Below are positions 1-7,433 of a stretch of DNA of 33,805 bases, piece by piece. A program made the translations under genes and the position numbers. The stretch lies in assembly GCA_964558465.1 (NCBI GenBank), contig CAZLEF010000077.1, positions 1-33,805 of the forward strand. Reading direction: 5' to 3'. The stretch is from JACJYC01 sp964558465. Its GTDB lineage: Bacteria > Bacteroidota > Bacteroidia > Chitinophagales > Saprospiraceae. The notes beneath the pieces are model-generated. The model saw only the letters and a list, made by a program, of their open reading frames with translations, had not been told where the DNA came from and ran no database searches. Every line of letters begins with the position of its first letter. Positions within the stretch are counted from its first letter, which is position 1.

Positions 1-180
1 GCAACCGCGCATGGTGGAGGTGCCGAAGTGGATAATGATGCGGTTGCCGTCCGGGATGGTCGGCGTGTACCGGGTGTCGACCGGCACAGAGACAACGGGT
101 TCCTCGATTTCCTTGGAACAGGACGACAGGGTGAACGTCAGGGCAAGCGCGATGATTCCGGGAATTTGTACGTTTTTCAT
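1..180 (-). CDS. Lipoprotein, 5' part only (runs off the left edge)
   Basis: The first 60 codons read from an ATG at 180 without a stop to the window edge, so the 3' part is missing. Residues 1-20 form a lipoprotein signal peptide (MKN start, hydrophobic IIALALTFTL) with lipobox LSSC and lipid cysteine C21. The cysteine is followed by SKEIEEP, a Ser-Lys-acidic pattern like the surface lipoprotein export signal known in Flavobacteriia, so surface exposure is likely. The following TPTIPDGNRIIIHF segment looks like the start of a beta-rich domain, but no family can be named from it. An upstream antisense reading of the same bases lacks a signal peptide and was rejected. Confidence 0.7.
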   Translation of the reverse strand, partial: MKNVQIPGIIALALTFTLSSCSKEIEEPVVSVPVDTRYTPTIPDGNRIIIHFGTSTMRGC

Positions 181-270
181 ACATCATGTTTTTAATCGTG
201 AATGAATGTTTTGGTGAACTGATTTTCATTCATATCAACCACACGTCCCGGTTGTTACCCTGTTTTGTGT

Positions 271-278
271 TATTTTTG
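271..278 (+). promoter_or_regulatory. Possible -7 box (TATTTTTG) upstream of the broken TPR gene
   Basis: TATTTTTG matches the Bacteroidota -7 consensus TAnnTTTG and lies 22 nt before the ATG at 300. No TTTG sits at the ideal 19-21 nt spacing upstream, so support is partial. It may be the leftover promoter of the decayed gene. Confidence 0.3.
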
Positions 279-299
279 TAGAAATTTTTTTGCCCGGCC

Positions 300-510
300 A
301 TGCCCATCACCCATCCAATCGTTCTGACGATCTTTGCGTTTGAGGACCTTTCGGAAGGCGCGCGAATATTTTGAAAAAGCGCTTCAAATACAACCCGATT
401 ATGCGCTGGCTTGTACGGGTATTTCGTTATCCTATTTCAATGAATGGACTTGCCAACTGTGGGAGCGCTGGGAGGTAAGCAAAACCGGGGCATTTGAGTG
501 GGCTCAAACT
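300..510 (+). pseudogene. Remnant of a TolB-like/TPR regulator or cyclase-type protein
   Basis: An ATG at 300 opens a reading of only 24 codons. It contains VLTIFAFEDLSEG, which resembles the first strand of the TolB-like N-domain (IAVLPFENLS) found before TPR arrays in CadC-like regulators and adenylate cyclases. It stops at 374. In the next frame, from about 345, the sequence continues as TPR-like peptide (KAREYFEKALQIQPDYALA, then SYFNEWTCQLWERW and GAFEWA). The two pieces would normally be separated by a few hundred residues, so this looks like an internal deletion plus frameshift. The TPR reading then runs into a long inverted repeat and ends without the rest of the array. The family assignment rests on short motifs. 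Confidence 0.5.
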
Positions 511-598
511 GAACTTGCCGAAAATAACTTCCTCGTCAGGGCGGCGGTTTTTATCCGCTACGGAATGCAGAAGTTATTTTCGGCAAATTCCTTGGAGC
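502..598. repeat. Long imperfect hairpin with perfect 17-bp arms
   Basis: TTGCCGAAAATAACTTC at 515-531 is repeated exactly in reverse complement at 570-586, with a 38-nt centre. Outside the perfect arms, GCTC (502-505) and GAGC (595-598) extend the symmetry imperfectly. The element lies where the TPR-like reading of the preceding pseudogene loses its family character. It could be a small non-autonomous mobile element (MITE/REP-like), but I saw no clear target-site duplication. Confidence 0.55.
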
Positions 599-743
599 GT
601 TTTTCACCAATTTTTGCTTTTCAACCACAATAGATGTAATTTACAACCGGATCCTTCCTGTGCCCGGGGGAAGTACTTCAACGTTATCCCTGTAAACGCA
701 TCGGATTAATCGGTTCTGCTGTTGTAAAATACAAATAATCGCA

Positions 744-2201
744 ATGAGTTGGCTGCTTGGTTTCGAGATTCTCTATGTCATTCTCCTGTTTTTTATTTGC
801 ATTCGTGTCATTTATGATACCCGCAGTTCAGTCAAAACCCTGGCCTACCTTTTACTGGTCGTTTTCATTCCTGTACTCGGTATCGGTTTTTATTTTTTAT
901 TTGGCATCAATTACCGGAAAAGGAAACTGTACAACAAGAAATTGACGGAAGGGGAGGGCCTGGCCAAAAAACTGAAAGAAGACATTTCCAGGTATTCCAG
1001 GCGAACATTGGAACAAGGAAGCGACGGGATTAAAAGAAATAAAGAGTTGGCGATTTTACTGGTGAACGACAACCTGAGCCCCCTGGCAACCGGTAATCAT
1101 ATCAAGGTGCTGATCAATGGAGAAAATAAATTCCCGGAAGTGATCCAGGCTTTACTTGCCGCCAAAGATCATATTCACATAGAATATTATATCTACGAAG
1201 ATGACGAGATCGGGCGAACCATAGAAAATATTCTCATACAAAAAGCGCAGGAAGGGGTTACCGTCCGGTTCATTTACGACGATTTTGGAAGCCGTTCCAT
1301 CCGGAAAAAACTGGTCCCGCGGCTCAGGTCCGCCGGCGTACAGGCGTCCCCCTTTTACAAGGTATATTTTATCCTTTTTGCCAACCGGCTTAATTACCGC
1401 AATCACCGCAAAATAATCGTGATCGACGGGAAAACGGGTTTTGTGGGCGGCATTAATGTAAGCGACCGGTATATCAACCAATCACCGGATAAAAACAAAT
1501 TATTCTGGCGGGATACCCATCTGCGCATCGACGGGCCGGGCGTACATTATCTTCAATATCTTTTTATGTGCGACTGGAATTTTTGTGTCGGCGATGACCT
1601 GCAACCGGCCGAAGCTTTTTTCCCTTCCCCGTCTGCCATTCCTGCCGCCGGCAACAAGGTTGTTCAGATTGCTGCAAGCGGCCCCGATTCGGACACCCCC
1701 ACTATTTTATTTTCACTGCTGCAGGCGATTAACCTGGCCACAAAAGAAATATTGATCACCACGCCTTATTTCATCCCGGGTGAAAGTTTAATGGACGCTT
1801 TGATCGTGGCATCCATGAGCGGCGTTTCCGTTAAATTGCTGGCGCCCGGAATTTCCGATTCGGTGATGGTGAATGCGGCCGCCCGATCCTATTATGACGA
1901 CCTTTTGCACGCCGGCGTTGAAATTTACCTGTACAAAAAAGGATTTATACACGCCAAAACAATGGTGACAGACAACAGTATGGCCATTGTGGGTACTGCC
2001 AATATGGACTATCGCAGTTTCGACCTGAATTTTGAGGTCAATGCCGTCGTTTATGACGACGAGATCGCGAATGAACTGACTCGCGTTTTTTATGAGGACT
2101 TGAAAGATGCAGAAAAAATCGACCCGGAAAAGTGGATCAACCGGCCTGTCTATAAACGGTTGATGGAAAAAACCGCGCGGCTGGTTTCTCCGCTTTTGTA
2201 A
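744..2201 (+). CDS. cls: Cardiolipin synthase (phospholipase D family)
   Basis: This 485-residue protein has the layout of bacterial ClsA. Two N-terminal membrane segments (about residues 5-22 and 32-54) form the PLDc_N anchor, followed by two phospholipase D domains with HKD motifs. The first is NHRKIIVIDGKTGFVGG with H221, K223 and D228. The second is HAKTMVTDNSMAIVGTANMD with H403, K405 and D410. The two histidines serve as nucleophile and acid/base for transfer of a phosphatidyl group between phosphatidylglycerol molecules, giving cardiolipin and glycerol at the inner membrane. Length and both catalytic motifs are complete, so the gene should be functional. It stands alone, with a decayed gene upstream and a convergent gene downstream. 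A TTGTA-AAA-TACAA palindrome (722-734) lies just before the start and could be regulatory. Other PLD-family transferases cannot be fully excluded, but the N-terminal anchor favours Cls. Confidence 0.93.
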   Translation: MSWLLGFEILYVILLFFICIRVIYDTRSSVKTLAYLLLVVFIPVLGIGFYFLFGINYRKRKLYNKKLTEGEGLAKKLKEDISRYSRRTLEQGSDGIKRNKELAILLVNDNLSPLATGNHIKVLINGENKFPEVIQALLAAKDHIHIEYYIYEDDEIGRTIENILIQKAQEGVTVRFIYDDFGSRSIRKKLVPRLRSAGVQASPFYKVYFILFANRLNYRNHRKIIVIDGKTGFVGGINVSDRYINQSPDKNKLFWRDTHLRIDGPGVHYLQYLFMCDWNFCVGDDLQPAEAFFPSPSAIPAAGNKVVQIAASGPDSDTPTILFSLLQAINLATKEILITTPYFIPGESLMDALIVASMSGVSVKLLAPGISDSVMVNAAARSYYDDLLHAGVEIYLYKKGFIHAKTMVTDNSMAIVGTANMDYRSFDLNFEVNAVVYDDEIANELTRVFYEDLKDAEKIDPEKWINRPVYKRLMEKTARLVSPLL

Positions 2202-2220
2202 GTCGCGCCAGTCTTCAGTC

Positions 2221-2266
2221 TCCAGCATCCAGTTTCCACCACGCCACAGGCGTGGCCAGCATCCAG
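2221..2266. repeat. Intergenic repeat block: TCCAGCA heptamers around a CCACGCC palindrome
   Basis: TCCAGCATCCAG at 2221-2232 and CCAGCATCCAG at 2256-2266 flank the palindrome CCACGCC-ACA-GGCGTGG (2239-2255). It lies between the convergent cls and polymerase genes. The heptamer recurs near 8056-8294, and the palindrome near 4587, 4625 and 13367, so this is one member of a dispersed mosaic repeat family. The hairpin could also help end transcription, but no T-run follows. Confidence 0.65.
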
Positions 2267-2301
2267 AATCTGACATCTGCCACCGCAAGCATCACCGTTA
2301 T

Positions 2302-3561
2302 TCACTCCTTCCACTGCCGCGCCAGATCATGCACCACCGCCTTGTCAAATTGCGGGAATACCGGCAAAAACACCAGCACCCAGAACAGGTATTCGTACAC
2401 ATTGGTGAGATAACTGCCGGTGAACTGGTAAAGGAACAAAAAAATGAACAGCGCAAAACGGTAATAATTGCTGTAAACCCGGGTGTAAAAGAACAATCCG
2501 ATCTGGGCGATCAACCGGGTCAGGGCGCCTGCCAGGCCGAAAGTGGCGAGGGTTTCAGCCATAACATTGGGGATGCGGACGAGGTCAGCCCAGGCGCCTT
2601 CATAATTGTAATAATTCACAATGATCTCATGGCCGATCTCCTTGATCTGTCCCAACCCGGCCCCGAAGAGATAACTGGTCTCTCCCAGGATCTTCCACGC
2701 CAGGAGGAAGGCCTGCCAGGTGCGCCCGTTGGCCGACGGGTCGAAACCGTACCATACCTTTTCCACCCGGTCGGCCACCGGATTCAGCGGAAAAAGCCAG
2801 AACAGCGCAACCACAGCGGCAACCAGGATCAAGGCCAGGTATATACCGGCATAAAACACCTTTTTGCGCCGGATCAGCCGGAAAAAATGCAGCAGGATCA
2901 ACGCGGTCAGGGCAATTGTCAATCCGCCGATCACACCAAAAGAAAGGGACAGCAACAGGGAAACGGTCAAAAAAACCAACCCCAGCAAATATCGGTTGCC
3001 TTCTGAAAATAAATAGGCGATAAAATAGAACAGGATCACCGGCGCCAGTTGGAGTGCATAAAAAGAGGGCTCGTACACCAGCATTTTCAGCCTGGGCGCC
3101 ACCGGTATGGCCGGGTGAATGGGTTCAAACGACCAAAAAATGGTTTTGCCCGCCGCTGTAAAATACAAGGCCAGGGCAAACAAAGTGAAAAAGGAATTGT
3201 AAATGGAGATCTGCCGGAAATACCCCCCCAGCTTGCGGGCATGCTGCCTGAAATAATGCCAGGCCCAGAGGGTAAAGACGGCCACCGAGGTAAAAAGAAA
3301 ATAGGATCGCAGGTAGGTTTCTCCGACGGCGCCGTGTGAAAGGTGGTACCAGGCAAGGGGCAGGCTCAGCAGAAAATACCAGGCAAGGCCCTTCCAGTGC
3401 CTGCGCCGCAGCAGCAACCACAAAAACCAGGGGGTCATCAGGGTGGTGTACAAAAGTCCGGTGGGAAGGAACAGGATGTTAAAAAAGAAAAAGCCGACAA
3501 CGGAAAAATTTTCAATTGTCAATGCCTTGTCAAAACCGGTTCGTTCAAGCTGGTCTTTCAT
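2302..3561 (-). CDS. O-antigen polymerase/ligase family membrane protein (Wzy/WaaL-like)
   Basis: A 419-residue very hydrophobic protein with roughly ten membrane segments. A larger loop (about residues 250-330) contains the segment GRTWQAFLLAWKILGE and then LFGAGLGQIKEIG. This pattern (Arg before a helix, then GxGxG) is typical of the O-antigen ligase/polymerase PF04932 fold. Such proteins polymerise undecaprenyl-linked repeat units in the periplasm or ligate them to lipid A-core. The ATG at 3561 was chosen over a TTG at 3576 because AGGA lies about 6 nt before it. It is divergent from the Wzz-like gene, and a flippase and glycosyltransferase follow on the plus strand, so it belongs to a surface-polysaccharide locus. 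Polymerase versus ligase cannot be decided from sequence alone; the Wzz neighbour favours a Wzy role. Confidence 0.75.
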   Translation of the reverse strand: MKDQLERTGFDKALTIENFSVVGFFFFNILFLPTGLLYTTLMTPWFLWLLLRRRHWKGLAWYFLLSLPLAWYHLSHGAVGETYLRSYFLFTSVAVFTLWAWHYFRQHARKLGGYFRQISIYNSFFTLFALALYFTAAGKTIFWSFEPIHPAIPVAPRLKMLVYEPSFYALQLAPVILFYFIAYLFSEGNRYLLGLVFLTVSLLLSLSFGVIGGLTIALTALILLHFFRLIRRKKVFYAGIYLALILVAAVVALFWLFPLNPVADRVEKVWYGFDPSANGRTWQAFLLAWKILGETSYLFGAGLGQIKEIGHEIIVNYYNYEGAWADLVRIPNVMAETLATFGLAGALTRLIAQIGLFFYTRVYSNYYRFALFIFLFLYQFTGSYLTNVYEYLFWVLVFLPVFPQFDKAVVHDLARQWKE

Positions 3562-3634
3562 GTTGAATCCTGACAAAAACGGTTATTTTATCCTCCCGGT
3601 TCCTTGTGCGCAAACCGGCGACAAAATCTAACCG

Positions 3635-3642
3635 TATATTTG
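3635..3642 (+). promoter_or_regulatory. Likely -7 box (TATATTTG) for the Wzz-like gene
   Basis: TATATTTG fits the Bacteroidota TAnnTTTG -7 element and lies 21 nt before the ATG at 3664, giving a short leader. No good -33 TTTG was found at the expected spacing. Confidence 0.4.
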
Positions 3643-3663
3643 ACGCCGGCAATTTAAAGAATT

Positions 3664-4584
3664 ATGGCGTCTGAAAAAGAAAATAACGACGATCTTTCGT
3701 GGAATGACCTCCAACAGCACGCCTTATGGTGGTTGAAGCAGGGTTTCAGGGCTTTTTCGTTTGCCCGGACCGTTGCTGTGCCGTACCGGCGGCTGAGTTG
3801 GCCTTGTATGGGGGTCGGGGCTATCCTGTTCCTGGGGTTGCTCTTCCTGCGGTCGAAGGAATATGTCATGACCACCACCCTGGTTTACGGCGAACTGCAC
3901 CCCAAGATCTACGGGGATATGATCGAAAAACTCAACGCCGTTCTGGAAAACCGGAAGCCGGATAAAGTTGCCGCCTTACTGGGCATCAGCCGGGCGCAGG
4001 CCGGCCGGATCAACCACTTCAAAGCCACTGACAGTCGGGGCCGGCCCCTGACCGACAACTATACCCTGCGCAAGGAACCCCTGATCCTGACCGTGAACCT
4101 GAGCCAACCCATTCCGGAAGACAGCCTGCGACAGGCCGTGTCCCATTATTTCAACAGCAATCCCTTTATCGCCGACCGCCTGGGGCTGAAACTGAAACTG
4201 CTGCGGGAAGAACTCGGATACATCAACCGGAAGATGGCGACCATCGACTCGGTCCTGACCAACCTCTATTCGGCCCCCCCCCGAACCGGCGCTTCAGACC
4301 GGGGGGTGACGATCGAAGGTTCGGAAGGAAAAAACGCCCATGAACTGCTCAATTTTTCGCGGGAATTGATGAAACGCAAAGCCGAGATCGAAACCAACCT
4401 CGCCTTCCCGGAAAATGTCATCCCGATCGATAACTTCCTGGTTTTTCCAAGGGCGCGCCTAACCCCGGGCGCGCTGATCAAATACGGACTTGCCGGTGTT
4501 TTGGCCGGATTCCTGACATGCGCTTTTTGGCTCTTTTTGCGGTTGTATGTGCGACCGGCTTTGGAGGAAGGGGAAGGTGGTTGA
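3664..4584 (+). CDS. Wzz-like polysaccharide chain-length determinant
   Basis: A 306-residue protein with the topology of polysaccharide co-polymerases: a cytoplasmic N-terminus, a membrane segment at about residues 48-64 (SWPCMGVGAILFLGLLFL), a ~210-residue periplasmic domain and a second membrane segment at about 272-295. The periplasmic part begins with MTTTLVYGEL, as in Wzz/GumC N-domains, and a helical stretch follows (about 180-250). A proline-containing segment (FPRARLTP) precedes the second membrane helix, as usual in Wzz proteins. There is no tyrosine-kinase domain. Such proteins set polymer length together with Wzy, whose candidate gene is divergent and adjacent. The coding sequence contains a run of nine C (4274-4282), where slippage would truncate the protein. 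Sequence identity to classical Wzz appears low, so the family call rests on topology and context. Confidence 0.65.
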   Translation: MASEKENNDDLSWNDLQQHALWWLKQGFRAFSFARTVAVPYRRLSWPCMGVGAILFLGLLFLRSKEYVMTTTLVYGELHPKIYGDMIEKLNAVLENRKPDKVAALLGISRAQAGRINHFKATDSRGRPLTDNYTLRKEPLILTVNLSQPIPEDSLRQAVSHYFNSNPFIADRLGLKLKLLREELGYINRKMATIDSVLTNLYSAPPRTGASDRGVTIEGSEGKNAHELLNFSRELMKRKAEIETNLAFPENVIPIDNFLVFPRARLTPGALIKYGLAGVLAGFLTCAFWLFLRLYVRPALEEGEGG

Positions 4585-4653
4585 TTCCACGCCTATGGCG
4601 TGGCAAGTCGTTGATTTGTTGATTCCACGCCTTTGGCGTGGCAAGTCGTTGAT
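4583..4653. repeat. 33-nt direct repeat, each copy carrying a CCACGCC/GGCGTGG palindrome
   Basis: Two copies (4583-4615 and 4621-4653) differ at a single central base. Each contains an inverted repeat with CCACGCC and GGCGTGG arms (4587-4603 and 4625-4641) and ends in CAAGTCGTTGAT. The first begins at the stop codon of the Wzz-like gene. The hairpins resemble REP elements and recur at 2239 and 13367. Confidence 0.8.
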
Positions 4654-4655
4654 GC

Positions 4656-4795
4656 GAGGATGCGATGGGTTTCGTTTCAATCGGATCAATCGGATCAATC
4701 GGATCAATTTGTTGATTTGTTGATGCGTTGATTTGTTGATATGAAGGCCGCCGTTCTAATCGAACCAATCGAACCCAATCGTATCAATCGAACCA
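4656..4795. repeat. Mosaic short tandem repeats between wzz-like and wzx-like genes
   Basis: A 27-nt core (4656-4682) is followed by three units of the 9-mer GGATCAATC (about 4683-4708), then TTGTTGATT/GCGTTGATT units (4709-4740) and AATCGAACC-type units (4758-4795). In reverse complement the core matches 13394-13420 at 26 of 27 bases, and the 8-mer units match the ATCAACAA array at 13431. It fills the gap between two plus-strand genes, and no promoter or gene was recognised in it. Confidence 0.75.
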
Positions 4796-4811
4796 ATAAA
4801 ATCCTTCTTCC

Positions 4812-6095
4812 ATGAAAAAGCGGATAAGTGAAAATTTCCGCATATTATTGGACCGAAAGGCCCCCTGGGGCAGGATATTGGCCAATTTTTTCTCCCTGGG
4901 CCTGCTCAAAGCGACCGACGCACTGGTATTGATCCTGCTCATTCCACTGATCACTGCCCGGGTGGGCATTGGACATTTTGGCATGCTGGCATTTGCAACC
5001 GTATTTCTGAACGCCGGAAAGACCATTCTGGATTACGGATTCCACATCAGCGGGGTGCGCAGGATCGCCCTTGCCCGGGAAAACCGGGTGGAATTATCCG
5101 GGATATTTTCGGATATTTTATTCACGCGGATATTTTTATTTCTGGTTTTTGCAGCATTTCTGGTGGTTGTTGTCCAACTGATTCCCTTCCTGAAGACCAG
5201 AGAAACCGTTTTTTACTGGGGGTTGATCCTGCCGCTGGGACATATCGTGTTCGCCGACTGGTTTTTTATTGGTGTGCAGGAAGTCCGGTTGATCACCTGG
5301 GCCAACCTGGTTATGAAACTGTTGTATGCAGGGTTGGTGGCGGGTTTGGTCTGCGAACCGGCTGATTATGTTTTTATTCCGGCGCTTCAAGGGCTGGCGG
5401 GGTTGTTGGTCGGCGCGGCGGTGATTTACCGGGCCGGAAAACGATTTGGGGTCAGGCTTGCAAAACCCGGGTGGAAACCTGTGCAAAACTTTCTGCGGAC
5501 CGATTTCAGGCTCTGTTTTTCGAACCTGGCCACTGAATTCAACACCTCCTTCAGCATCCTTCTGCTCGGCCTGTTGACCACCGACAGCCTGACCGGATAT
5601 TTCAATGTCATGCAGAAGCTGGCGCAACCCCTCCGCTTTCTCCTGGTGATCTTTTCCCAGGCCATTTTCCCGGTGATGTGCAAAAAAACGCTGGAAAGCC
5701 GGCAGTCCGTCTTGCAATTCCTGCGAACCGTCTATCTGTATTTTTTCCCCATCCCGCTGGCCGCCACCCTCGTTATTGCCCTTGCCGGCGACTTTCTGCT
5801 GGAATTTTTTGCCGGGTACAGCGACGAATACCTGCTGTTCAATTTCCGGATCTATTTGCTGGCGCCGGTGATCATCCTGTTGAATATTCCTGCCACCCAG
5901 GTCCTGCTGGCCTATGAGCGGCAATCGGATTATACGGCGGTTTATCTGGCTGCCATGCTCCTGAAAACCGTTCTGGATTATGCGCTGATCCGGTCGGCGG
6001 GGTTGTACGGGTTGATGATCTCGACCCTGGTGGTGGAGGGCGTTATTCTGGCGGGACTTTATGGGATGGTCTGGTGGCGGCGGCGCCTGTTTTGA
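4812..6095 (+). CDS. Polysaccharide flippase/transporter (Wzx-like)
   Basis: A 427-residue integral membrane protein with about 12 predicted membrane segments spread over its whole length, as in the PST/MATE-fold oligosaccharide flippases. N-terminal features such as NFFSLGLLKATDALVLILLIP, then a glycine-rich RVGIGHFGMLAFATVF segment, are characteristic of Wzx/RfbX proteins. These proteins move undecaprenyl-diphosphate-linked repeat units from the cytoplasmic to the periplasmic side of the inner membrane, where Wzy polymerises them. Neighbours are the Wzz-like gene upstream and a GT2 glycosyltransferase downstream, both on the plus strand but separated by repeat-rich gaps, so co-transcription is uncertain. 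The protein is full length for the family. Confidence 0.85.
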   Translation: MKKRISENFRILLDRKAPWGRILANFFSLGLLKATDALVLILLIPLITARVGIGHFGMLAFATVFLNAGKTILDYGFHISGVRRIALARENRVELSGIFSDILFTRIFLFLVFAAFLVVVVQLIPFLKTRETVFYWGLILPLGHIVFADWFFIGVQEVRLITWANLVMKLLYAGLVAGLVCEPADYVFIPALQGLAGLLVGAAVIYRAGKRFGVRLAKPGWKPVQNFLRTDFRLCFSNLATEFNTSFSILLLGLLTTDSLTGYFNVMQKLAQPLRFLLVIFSQAIFPVMCKKTLESRQSVLQFLRTVYLYFFPIPLAATLVIALAGDFLLEFFAGYSDEYLLFNFRIYLLAPVIILLNIPATQVLLAYERQSDYTAVYLAAMLLKTVLDYALIRSAGLYGLMISTLVVEGVILAGLYGMVWWRRRLF

Positions 6096-6206
6096 TATGG
6101 GTTGCAGACTGGTGTGAAGTTTGTAATGGAATTTGATGAAATTTCCCTCCTGCAAGTTTTATGCATAATCAAAAACGCGAAACAATAGTTAAAGGGGGGC
6201 TTAGAG

Positions 6207-6321
6207 GCAGCAACTCACCACAAGGACACAAAGGCTTCACAAGGCACACAAAGGAAATTGTGACTTTGTGTTAAAAAACACGGAGGCGCAACATTGAACC
6301 CTGCCGAAGGTCCGAGGGACC
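6207..6321. repeat. Intergenic ACAAAGG-type repeat with hairpins
   Basis: This stretch in the 285-nt gap before the glycosyltransferase contains several copies of a CACAAAGG-like unit (from CACCACAAGGACACAAAGG). ACACAAAG (6246-6253) pairs with CTTTGTGT (6264-6271), and GGTCC-GAG-GGACC lies at 6309-6321. Similar CACCACA/ACACAAAGG sequence is a common kind of intergenic repeat in several bacterial phyla. No gene was seen in it. Confidence 0.6.
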
Positions 6322-6380
6322 CCGATAGAGGTTCTTAAAAATATTGATTAGCTTGGCTTCACAAACCGGATCCATATAAA

Positions 6381-7301
6381 TTGATACCTACCGTAACCGT
6401 CCTCATCCTCAACTACCTCACCTGGCAGGATACCGTGTGTTATGCCGCCGACCTGAAACGGCAGACCGGCATCCGGTTATTTGTGCTGATCGTCGACAAT
6501 TGTTCTCCCAACGGAGCATTTGAACAACTGTCGGCAGTCTTCGCCGCAGACCCGGCTGTCGGAGTGATCCAAACTGACCGCAACGGCGGTTATGCCTATG
6601 GGAACAATGCGGGCCTGCGGCATTTGCAAGGCAGGGAGACCGACTATATCATTATTTCCAACAACGATGTTCGCCTCCACGACCCGGAACTGATCCGAAA
6701 CCTGGTCGCGGCATATCGCCAACTGCCGGCCCCGGCCCTGGTTGCCCCCTGCATGTTCGTCGGCGGGAAAGAGGATCAAAAACACCAGGCCTGGCGATTG
6801 CCGCGGTACCGCGACGACCTTTTTGCCTCCCTGCGCACCTTGTATTGGCTGGCCGACGGGCTGCGCCTGACCAATCGTTATTCTTTTCCGGCCGGCGACC
6901 GGTCTGTCCACCGGGTCGATTGCCTGAATGGTTCCTTTTTTACAGGCAAAAAAGAGGTATTTGACCAGCTTGGACCCTGGGACGAAAACACGTTTCTCTA
7001 TGGAGAGGAATCCATCCTCGGGCAAAAGATCCGTACACTGGGATTGAACAATTACCTTGTTCGGTCGCTCGGATTTCACCACGAACTGGGCGGGACTACG
7101 CGCCGGGTGAAATCAGCCGTACAATTGCAACGATACTGGCTCGAAAGCGCCGTTTATTATCAAAAAAAATACCGGAATGCGGGGCGGGTGAAGGTTTTCA
7201 TTTTGCAGTCGCTTTTCAGCATTTGGGTGGTGGAGACGGTCCTGCTGAATGGATTGAAACGATTGATGTCTCCCATTTTTCACCGGCCTGCCGGCGGTTA
7301 A
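6381..7301 (+). CDS. GT2 family glycosyltransferase (WbbL-like)
   Basis: A 306-residue GT-A fold enzyme. The N-terminus reads VTVLILNYLTWQDT, the first beta strand of GT2. VDNCSPNG follows, then NGGYAYGNNAGLRH (about residues 73-86), a nucleotide-sugar-binding feature of WbbL-like rhamnosyltransferases. IISNNDVRL (about 96-104) carries the DxD-equivalent metal site. The acceptor-side motif ends in FLYGEESILGQKI (about 210-222), with the catalytic-base Glu pair. The enzyme would add a sugar to a lipid-linked repeat unit at the cytoplasmic face. The start is a TTG: an in-frame TGA lies at 6345-6347 and no ATG precedes the conserved first strand, so TTG (or ATA) is the only reasonable choice. 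A hydrophobic segment near residue 275 may attach it to the membrane. Confidence 0.85.
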   Translation: MIPTVTVLILNYLTWQDTVCYAADLKRQTGIRLFVLIVDNCSPNGAFEQLSAVFAADPAVGVIQTDRNGGYAYGNNAGLRHLQGRETDYIIISNNDVRLHDPELIRNLVAAYRQLPAPALVAPCMFVGGKEDQKHQAWRLPRYRDDLFASLRTLYWLADGLRLTNRYSFPAGDRSVHRVDCLNGSFFTGKKEVFDQLGPWDENTFLYGEESILGQKIRTLGLNNYLVRSLGFHHELGGTTRRVKSAVQLQRYWLESAVYYQKKYRNAGRVKVFILQSLFSIWVVETVLLNGLKRLMSPIFHRPAGG

Positions 7302-7433
7302 AAATTCCGCAGCTCCTTGGTTCCTCCATCTTATCCTGGTTAGACTTTTGGCGAAATAAATCCTCGATCAGGCATATTTTTTTCCGCCATTGGACGAAAA
7401 TTCGTTCATTTGTGGTCCTTAAATTACGAATAA

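Noticed and set aside
494..709. 71-codon plus-strand frame overlapping the hairpin
   Set aside because: Runs through both arms of the inverted repeat and has no motif; not supported as a gene.
5136..6155. 339-codon minus-strand open frame opposite the flippase gene
   Set aside because: Its translation is rich in Gln, Arg, Pro and His without membrane segments or motifs, while the plus strand reads as a clear flippase. It is an antisense shadow.
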